Part shown: positions 56,371 to 64,000 of the stretch, piece by piece | How the letters are laid out: every line of letters starts with the position of its first letter | Position numbering within the stretch: the stretch's first letter is position 1 | Origin: Sabellastarte sp. h YS-2021 | Lineage: Eukaryota; Annelida; Polychaeta; Sabellida; Sabellidae | Length of the DNA stretch: 64,000 bases | Assembly (NCBI GenBank): GCA_964017235.1 | Contig: OZ024930.1 | Coordinates: 27,718,614 to 27,782,613, forward strand | Direction: 5' to 3' | Made by a program: the position numbers and the translations under genes | The notes under the pieces: model-generated | Databases searched by the model: none | What the model was told of the DNA's origin: nothing | Seen by the model: only the letters and a program-made list of their open reading frames with translations

Positions 56371-57776
56371 ATATTATAACCGTGTCCATTGATCATGTAT
56401 ATCATATTTAACATGTAACCTATTTAACCTTCAGTAAATTTTATGTCCCATACTTATATGGGCTTACATTGAATGAAAAAGTACAGATGGGCTTGGCCCT
56501 AATACATTTACTTATGCACCTTAAGTGCCTTACAGTACTACTGGGATTAGACCCATCTTTGCAGTCATTTATGAATGACTTATAGCGCTATAACATGAAA
56601 AACATTTATATTTTTCTCCTTATTTTAATATAATCATACAATGTTATTCGTGTTATACAAGCAAGGTTGTATTATTAATATTATTTTAATTGATGTGCTT
56701 GCTGTTCTGTGATACTTGAAAAGATATATGGAACTTTGGTCTGTGACCTAAATGTTTGCTATTTTAGTGTATCTGATTTTATAGTATGTATCTTAATTTA
56801 TATATCACGTATGGCGTTTTATTGTCTTTATTAATCTGACACTCACTTCTGATTCATCTTGTAATTCACCTTTATCTTCCATAACTGAGGTACATTACTG
56901 GGTGTAACCCTCAATTTCACCTTAACCCTTGCTTTAGAATGTGACCTTCATAGGGCTCTCATTTTAAACTCTACTACTCCCCCTTTTTCTTTCTCATTTG
57001 GAATTATTAACCAAATTTCATACATTGAATTCAAAATTTCATCACTCATCTGCCAAATGTACAGATGAACCATATAAATGTTAACTTAAACTCCAGTTTT
57101 CACTCATGTAAAATCACAAGTTTGAGGCCCCCTTAAATCTAGTAAACTTTCCAATTTTAGTATTTTACATCTAAACTTTAGGTTGACCTTAACTCTTTCT
57201 CAAGCCTTGAGCTAAGGCCACCCTAACTTATTTATATACAATTTTTTGGGATCCTTAAGTATGCAACTTTCTTAAGGTGACCTCAAACTTCTGCATAGCT
57301 ATGCCTTTATATAGATTGTGAATAATTAATGAATCATCAGTATTCTATTGACATATATTATGTAAATACCAGTCAATAGAAATCAAAGTAAATTTTATGT
57401 GAAGTCAGTAGATATTGAAAATGTATATAAAATTCAGAGTATTAGCTATTGTGTATAATAAAATTATTAATTTCCCCATCAGGGGTTTTCTTTATGGCTT
57501 AAATCCCAACTGGAGGCAATGAACTGAAAACTGAGTCAGACATTTTCAGTTCTATTTGCTTCAACAGTTAATTAGGAAACAACAGCCTATTTAAAAATGG
57601 CAAAGAGAATGTGATGTCTGTAATTGGAGACATTGCGAAGTCAGGCTGAAAATATTGAAAAAGGAAGAAGACCCTTTGTTCCTCATTTTTTACCTCTTAC
57701 ACAACTATGAACAAGGCTGTTAGTGACATATTATAACTGTTACAACTTACAAAATCTATATTCTCTAAATTTAATC
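56371..57776. other. AT-rich, possible DIRS 3' region; no gene recognised
   Basis: GGCCACCCTAACTTA near 57214 and AAGGTGACCTCAAA near 57275 resemble the words in the hairpin region at 17.2 kb. No coding signal was seen. Confidence 0.4.
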
Positions 57777-57925
57777 ATTTGCCTTCCACTTTTCAATATT
57801 TGGTTTATTTACATGTGGCATGGCTTTCCTCCACTTACTGGACTAACATATCATAACATTTGCCAGCCACTTTTCAATATTAGGTTTACTTATGTGGCTT
57901 GGCCTTTTCTCCACCTATACCTTAA
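57777..57925. repeat. 80-bp imperfect tandem duplication
   Basis: CATTTGCC-CCACTTTTCAATATT-GGTTTA occurs at about 57777 and 57857, followed in each by TGTGGC-TGGC and CTCCAC. A few substitutions separate the units. Confidence 0.75.
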
Positions 57926-60459
57926 CTTGATTAGATACGCCGTCTCCACTGGTTACATGGCATCATTCTTACCATGGCCTTTAGTCTATTCGTTCAGGGC
58001 TTTGCCCTCTTTGTGTTGACCTGTGAGCTTTAGTACTCAAATTCTTTGAACAATGACTATTCTGCTTATCCAAGTCAAGAAACTAAAATGCCCTGGAATA
58101 TTTTTAAAAATCAAAAACATATAACAAAGACAATATCGTTATGAATGGCAAAACAAAATACTGTTTGGCGCTGCCCATTAAATACAGGAAAAACAATTTA
58201 AGACAAAATAGGTTTTTGTTTTTGAAGTATTTTGCACAGATCTTTTTGTCAAAATAAGACTTAGAAGTTTCTGAGGTGTAACCCCAAGAAGAAAATGAAT
58301 GCTGTTAAATCACACTCAGTGGTCAGTAAAATGTCTCATTTCAGATCTTTGAATTACTGAAGTCGCAAAAGAATGGGGCTGTGGAAAGCTAACAAAAACA
58401 ACCCAGGCACCTATCTACTGCTTTGTCTGTTCATTTGTATAACCATTGTATTAGTTCCAGGCATATTTCGTCACAGACAACTCCCACTCTCTGGTTTTGT
58501 AAAAGGATTAACGAACCAAATTAGAGGTTTCTATCTTTAGTTCAGGTGAATGACTTGCTTTGGCCTGGAATATTTTCAGTTTCAAAATATTTCTGGCAAA
58601 CTACATTGGCCTATTTTTTACAACTATTCTTATTTTTCTAATTGATTGTCAGGCTTAAACTGGAAAACAACTACTTTCTAAGTAGAGGAATGATGACAAA
58701 CTAAGACAATAATTTTATAAAAAGAATGTGGTATCATTGCTAAAATTAGTCACTTCTTGGTCTGGCCCTACCACGAGAAAAAAAAGACAGAAAATATGTT
58801 CACTATATCTGGAGTTATCAAGAACACAGACAGAAAAACAGACTGAGGACAGGTTGTATAGACAAACGAATGCACCCGAAAACATAACCTTCTACTGGAT
58901 GTATCAATACAATGAATTGACTTGGGCTGTTAGGGTTGGTTGTATATGTGTGAGTTATCAAAATTGTTATGCGAGTTTATACCTTGTGTAAACAAGTTGG
59001 TAACTTTTATGTAGCAGTTACAATCTTGCAGATATAAATTAGTAACTCCTAGAAAGTAGATGGTAACTTGTACATGCAAATTGATATGGCTGCAATGGCG
59101 AGTTGGCGCTTCTGTTTATTTTAAATAACATTTGCAGTAAACATGTTTTTGGTTTATGAGACAAGATGCTGTTCATTTGGCGGAGATCTAATTGACATTG
59201 TGTCAACCCCAAAATGATTGATTGGCATCTGAAAACACCGAAATAATCAGCTAATGTCTTCTTCTAAATCAAGAAAGATGCATTTTTGCAAAAAGGCTTA
59301 ACAATCCAAATGCAGAAAAATGAAGTAGGTATTAGTATTAGTAAAGTATTAACTTTTTAAGATTATGGTGCATTTAGATTGGTAGATTGGTTGGGTCATG
59401 ATTACTGTATATGTGTACAGTAGATATCCCAATAGTAGATTTACAAAAACAATGGTTTGGACAATATAAAGTTCCATAATTAAATTTAGCATGAATGTCA
59501 AAAAAGCATTTGGTTGGGATGTAAAGTTAGTTTATAAAATATAATATGTGTTTTTGCCAACATTGTTTGTCACGTTCTCTCTCATTAATTTCCAGACAAC
59601 ACCAAACAGTATACTGTGGCGAGGCATTAATGTTGAAGTGACAACACATTAAAGCTAGAAACACTTATTGATGTTCAAGCAACTAATGGAATTTGTTCCT
59701 CCTCTGAAATACAGGGCGTTGGTAAATTTTCTTTTTAGTCCCATGACAAAATCAGCAGCTTTAATCTTCAAATGGTACACCAAGTTATAATTGGGATTAC
59801 ACCTTGAACATCTAGTTATTGTTTTCATTGTGAATATTAGTTCTATTTGTCCATAAGGCTAAAGGGTGTAAGATGACAGATGACAGATGTCAACTTCTCC
59901 AAATTTATTTCTTGAAGTCCAATATTTGCTCCCAAGTTCTGTTAATTTAGAATTTTGACGTACTGATAGATGGGAAACCAAAAGTAAAGCCCCAGCCATA
60001 ATAGCCATAGTGTGATCAGGTCTAGAGTTCTACCAAATAAAGTGTACTTCAGAGATGGAGTGAAAGTAATCGGCCTGATGAAACCTAATGACTCGCCTAA
60101 TTGCTTGTGTTGTTTGGTGGTGTTTTTCGTTGTTTTGATCCACAGTGATGCTAACACCAGCATCCTTAATATGAACTAAAATATTCGTGAACTCCCACTG
60201 AAGTGTTGCTATTCTGCCAAAATAAACATTTGTGCCATTGGTTTATGATGTAGAACAAGTTGGGTTGTCATTTCCCTTTTAAGATCATGCTGTTGTAGGC
60301 CCTTTGATTAACACGCTGTACTAGTAACAACTCAATCACTTAGAGTATACTTTTAGTTGTTGGAACTGCAGAATTGTAGTGACACTGACCCAAAGAGTGG
60401 GGAAGATTCTGAAAAACATACTAAATGATCAGATGTATCACTCTCAAAATTGATTTCAG
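57926..60459. other. Intergenic, no gene recognised
   Basis: AT-rich sequence with short frames only; the 87-codon frame at 58728-58991 has no recognisable domain. Confidence 0.4.
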
Positions 60460-60534
60460 AGCAGGAAAATGACCTTGAATTAGCGCCTCCATTCAAGTTG
60501 GTTTTAGCATCAGTGGGGCTAGATAAGTTCCCAG

Positions 60535-61375
60535 TAGGCTATTATGTCAGAAATGGTGTGCTTATGTGAAAGTGGTAGCCACCAAATATTTCTGCATCTG
60601 AGGAATGGTCAATAATTCACCAGATTGTTGTACCAAAAGTACACCAAAGTAATATATTTGAAGTCAGCTCATGTGTCTGCAATGGGGGCCATTTTGGCAT
60701 CAATGAAATATGTAGCAAAGCATACAAGTTTTCTACTGGACTCAAATAAAGCGGCATGTGGCAGAAGTTTGTAAAACGTGTCACATTTGTCAGGACTATT
60801 TCAACAGTTGTATTTCAGCTGTGTGTCAAACAGATCAAATTTAGTGTGTATCACCCAGAATCACAATGTGCATTTGAAAGGTTCCATTTAACCTTGAAAA
60901 CTATGATTAGGAAATATTGTTTAGACAACAGAAACAACTTGGATGAATGCATTAACTAATGCTGTTTGCAGTTAGGGAGTCAGTTCAAGAGTCTTTAGGC
61001 TTTAGTCCCTTTGAGTTGGTATTTGGCCATTCATTACATGACCCTCTAAAGTTGTTGAAAGAACACTGGTCATCTGAGAACACCGGCAGCTTAATCCTTT
61101 TGGATTATGTCTCAAAGTTTAGAAGTAGGTTGAGAGAGGCTTGTGGTGGCCAGCGCAACAGAATGTGAAAAATACTCAATGAAACATAAAACTGCTTCAT
61201 GATAGGAAGTCACAAAACTGGATTTTAAACAAGGAGCCAAAAGTTATAGTGTTATTACCTATCCGAGGGAATATATTATAGACCAAAAAGTGTTGAAGAG
61301 ATGGGCCATCTAGATTATATTATTGAAACCCAAAACAGAAGTCAACCCAACTGTGTCACGTGAATATGGTAAAAC
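60535..61375 (+). pseudogene. Gypsy integrase (deleted core)
   Basis: YYVRNGVLM and SASEEWSIIHQIVVPK begin the integrase N-terminal region, then GGHFGIN, and in another frame VCKTCHICQ (60758-60790) keeps the two Cys of the HHCC zinc finger. Most of the DDE core, including the first two acidic residues, is deleted; the frame resumes with FSVYHPESQCAFERFHLTLK, which includes the final Glu. RESVQESLGFSPFELVFGHS follows to 61168. Further on, VIVLLPIRGNIL and QLCHVNMVKPYIT (about 61345-61380) correspond to the segment after the core. Stops and frameshifts are present; it cannot integrate. Confidence 0.8.
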
Positions 61376-61457
61376 CTTATATTACTTTTGAAGTCTATAT
61401 TTCCATATGTCCCTAACAGGACAAATGTACTCGTGCATGATGTTGATGTTTGTAGTG

Positions 61458-61697
61458 CCAGTCTGGTCAGTTTATTTATTTATTTGGGGTTTAACATTGC
61501 TTTCAACACTGTATAGGTCATACAGGTAGTTTTATGGGCAGAGGAAACTAATACATACAGTTGGTCAAGGTTATGTATTGTAAACTGCCAACCATCGGTA
61601 AGACACTACCATCTTTTCCACCTAGGGTTCGGGGTTTGAACCACCAACCTCAGAGGTGGGAGGTGAGTGTGCCACCGTGGCCCCACCAGTCTGGTCA
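61458..61697 (-). mobile_element. tRNA-derived SINE, family A, inside the gypsy remnant
   Basis: The SINE (61470-61685) is bounded by the perfect 12-bp duplication CCAGTCTGGTCA (61458-61469 and 61686-61697). In minus orientation it has a head GGTGGCACACTCACCTCCC, a good B box GGTTCAAACCCC, and the (AAATA)n tail. Its insertion interrupts the gypsy linker between HDVDVCSASLV and the RT start SLVKQHLYHLKPFK, so it is younger than the gypsy copy. Confidence 0.95.
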
Positions 61698-62205
61698 AAC
61701 AGCATCTGTACCATTTAAAACCATTTAAACTTGAACAAGTGCAATACATGTTGAATAAAGATATAATTGAACCAAGCCAAAGTAGCCGGGCATCTCCTTG
61801 TTTTTTAGTCCTGAAACCAGATGGTTCGGTCAGGTACTGCACAGGCTAATGAAAGGTCAATGTTTTGAGTAAACGACTGATTCATTTCCTATCCCAAGAG
61901 TTGATATACTATATTGATTGGATTTTTAAAACCAAATATATCACAATGTGTGATTTACTGAAAGGTTACTGGTGTGTACCTGTTACTGAGCAGGCCAAAA
62001 GAAATACCAGCCTTTTAACTCCTGATAGTCTGTAGCAGTACAAGGTGATGAAATTTGGCATGAAAAATTCCCAAGCCACTTTTCAGACACTCATGAATAT
62101 GTGTTTGAGGGACTTAAAAGGTGTTGAAGTGTATCTGGGTGATATTGCCATTTTAGTGATACTTGAGACGAACAGTTAAAAAGTCTTGAACAAGTTTTGT
62201 TTCAG
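61686..62205 (+). pseudogene. Gypsy reverse transcriptase fragment
   Basis: LVKQHLYHLKPFKLEQVQYM, IIEPSQSSRASPCFLVLKPD and GSVRYCTG begin the RT, then in further frames SFPIPRVD, MCDLLKGYWCVPVTEQAKRN and KVMKFGMKNSQATFQ. The active-site box reads YLGD where RTs have Y-x-D-D, so one catalytic Asp is lost. The segment stops near 62205 in KVLNKFCFSS, before RNase H. Confidence 0.8.
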
Positions 62206-62211
62206 CTCAAG

Positions 62212-62540
62212 ACAGCCATCCAGACTGAACAGACTCCTGAAGAGAGAGTTGCAGTAATCAAGCAACTACTCACCAAGGCATTAGCCCCCAGAAAACAGCC
62301 TCATATGTCAAATACTGTCTATCCCGCCTGAGACCAGGCAGGCGAATGATGCCAGACAAGAGCATCAAACCAGAGACCACAGTTCTTCACATCAACTGCT
62401 GGATACATGAAATTACCATATATCATAACAGCGAGGTTGGGATTTAATTTCTTGAGTTGAGCATGAGATCCAAAGATGATAAACTCTTTTTCTTGCCAGG
62501 GTTTAATTTGAGCTTTGTTGAGGACATCCATTCTTAATCA
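62212..62540 (-). pseudogene. L2/CR1-like LINE RT fragment
   Basis: In minus orientation KEFIIFGSHAQLKKLNP and CGLWFDALV (62531-62319) match EFIVFGSKAQHQKI and LGVWFDAEF of the LINE at 46-47 kb. A following LLDYCNSLF segment (about 62260) matches SRLDYCNFLF. It is a short internal fragment, flush with the end of the gypsy remnant. Confidence 0.75.
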
Positions 62541-64000
62541 TCTAGAAGACATGAATTGAGTTTGTTAATGCATTGGAATTTGTATTTAAAGTCACTTTGT
62601 ATGTTAAGAACTGAAAAGTATACTTGTGAAAGCTAAACCAGATATGGACATTATGGGATAGTCGTCTGGGGATACACAATTGATTTTCACCAGTTGGATG
62701 ATTGTTTTGAAGGTTAGCCTACATTTACTACCATCGTTTTTTAGACCTTTATTCCAATATGTAGATTTAAAAAAAAAAATTCTGTGAAATTTTAGAAAGC
62801 AAAAACAGATAGCATTCATATTAAATGTAATGCTAGTTGATGGTTAATTGCTAGTAGCCCTGTTCTATTTGTTATTGATCATTATTATATAGAGCGGAGA
62901 AGTAGGCTCATACTAATACTCTTCGTGGGACACTTTGTCCTATTTTAACAACAAGATAGACGGAAAAGATAGTTCATATGACTGTAAAGGAGCCTGTAAG
63001 ACCCCCAGAAAACAAGTCAGATATCAGTTATCATTGAAAAGATTGGTCTGTAGTACACTGGACAAAACACAAAGTTTTTAAAATTGTTAAATGTTTTCAC
63101 CAAACATCTACAACCACATGAATTAATACTTTGACCTGTAGGACTTAAAAAAATGAGTGTCTGACTGTCAAAAGTATGCCTGATTCTCCATCAGAAGGCC
63201 AAATAGATGCAGTGTGACAGAAATACTACAGCGAGAACTACTTTCTTCCAACCCAAAAGGCTGCTAAAGTTCATGTTCAGCAGTGATGCCAGGCAGTAGT
63301 CCTCTGCTAGCTGGGGGTGCTTGGAACCGATGACAGAGTTCCGTTCAAACCCCACAGTTCTGAGTTCCCGGTCCAGTGAGTGTACAAGACAAGTTAAAGA
63401 TTTAGTTTGCGTTTTATTTTACATGTTAATAAAAGGTATGCCTTACTTATTCCAAATATATGTAAGTATCTATGTACTGTGTACAAATGGTTAACATTGG
63501 CATAAAAGAAGATTTAAAATGTAAAGAAGATACATTTTAAAGCACCATACATAACATGAGTATAACAAAAAGTTACAATTATGCCAAGTTTGAACAATTA
63601 TAGTAAACATGAATGCTATTAATACTACACAATGTCCAATACGGGTGACAGTATACTCAGCGAGTCATTAAATCACCAGATGAAAACAGTGTTAGTTATA
63701 GTTAGTGACTCTGATCAATAGGGGGGAGCCAGGGTCAGCCTGATCTGCCTTATTTCCCCCAATTTATATTCAACACAAAATCTCTCGTATACCTGAAGAC
63801 TTGAAGTTAAAACACTTTCTAAAGATGCGGGGTAAGAGTACAGACTGCAGGAAACTTGAAGTTGGAAGGGGGAGCCAGGGTCATTCTGGACCACCTGAAA
63901 TGTCATGGCCATGGTAGCTCACATCAATCTGGTTGGAGACCTCCCTGCAGATGTTACCATATAGCTGCTCCATTGAGTTTAGATTCTTGGGAGAGCTGAC
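62541..64000. other. Intergenic; possible tRNA-SINE head near 63295-63365
   Basis: TAGCTGGGGGTGCTTGG (about 63309) and CCGTTCAAACCCC (about 63342) are spaced like the A and B boxes of a tRNA-derived SINE in plus orientation. The match is weak. The rest has no recognisable gene. Confidence 0.3.

Larger units (their letters stand above)
60460..62205 (+). mobile_element. Ty3/gypsy pol remnant with integrase upstream of RT (Gmr1-like order)
   Basis: In plus orientation the remnant reads integrase N-terminus, integrase C-terminal part, GPY/F-like region, a linker, then reverse transcriptase, with one SINE inserted in between (61470-61685). Standard gypsy elements have RT before integrase; the reverse order is known in the Gmr1-like group described from deuterostomes. 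The blocks are continuous, apart from the SINE and an integrase deletion, which favours a real order over chance juxtaposition. No LTRs were recognised. A LINE fragment follows at 62212. Confidence 0.75.

Noticed and set aside
1-64000. CRISPR array, operons or other prokaryotic features
   Set aside because: No regularly spaced short repeats were seen; gene density, SINEs and LINEs show an animal genome.

Overview
The window is animal nuclear DNA. It is AT-rich, most of it has no gene, and genes and repeats are scattered on both strands without operons. It is dominated by decayed mobile elements. The style of the one cellular gene (an invertebrate peptide-type GPCR) and the repeat content (DIRS retrotransposons, tRNA-derived and 5S-derived SINEs, L2/CR1-like LINEs, a gypsy remnant) suggest a marine invertebrate, probably a lophotrochozoan such as a mollusc or brachiopod. 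That host call is inference; the sequence does not fix the species.

Host gene: only one convincing cellular gene is visible, an intronless rhodopsin-class GPCR at 3547-4821 (+), with a candidate poly(A) signal near 5746.

DIRS elements (retrotransposons that integrate with a tyrosine recombinase instead of a DDE integrase) make up much of the window. I recognise seven sets of remains: a gag fragment at 444-674 (-) lying between two long direct repeats; an old, heavily mutated but nearly full-length copy at about 9340-13840 (-); a second old copy at about 14480-15925 (-); a 6.0 kb copy with inverted terminal repeats at 25141-31184 (+); a recombinase remnant at about 37280-38260 (+); an internally deleted copy at about 42054-45262 (-); and a copy at about 51240-56370 (+) that contains a 1934-bp head-to-tail tandem duplication ending at an 18-base poly-C run. 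Several copies have lost RT-RNase H sequence, each by a different deletion.

Other elements: L2/CR1-type LINE 3' ends at 36010-36860 (+), 46066-47010 (-) and 62212-62540 (-), with a further LINE RT fragment at 34105-34440 (-); sequences carrying an antisense 5S rRNA box C near 35775 and 47028; several tRNA-derived SINEs, two with clear target-site duplications; and a Ty3/gypsy pol remnant at 60460-62205 (+) in which integrase lies upstream of reverse transcriptase, the Gmr1-like order.

Non-coding structure: the 3' region of the 25-31 kb DIRS element carries a 100-bp tandem repeat packed with TGACCT, the nuclear-receptor half-site, arranged as DR1, DR5 and ER6. Other items are two adjacent hairpins near 17.2-17.4 kb and several short tandem duplications. 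No CRISPR array, rRNA operon or intact tRNA gene was seen.
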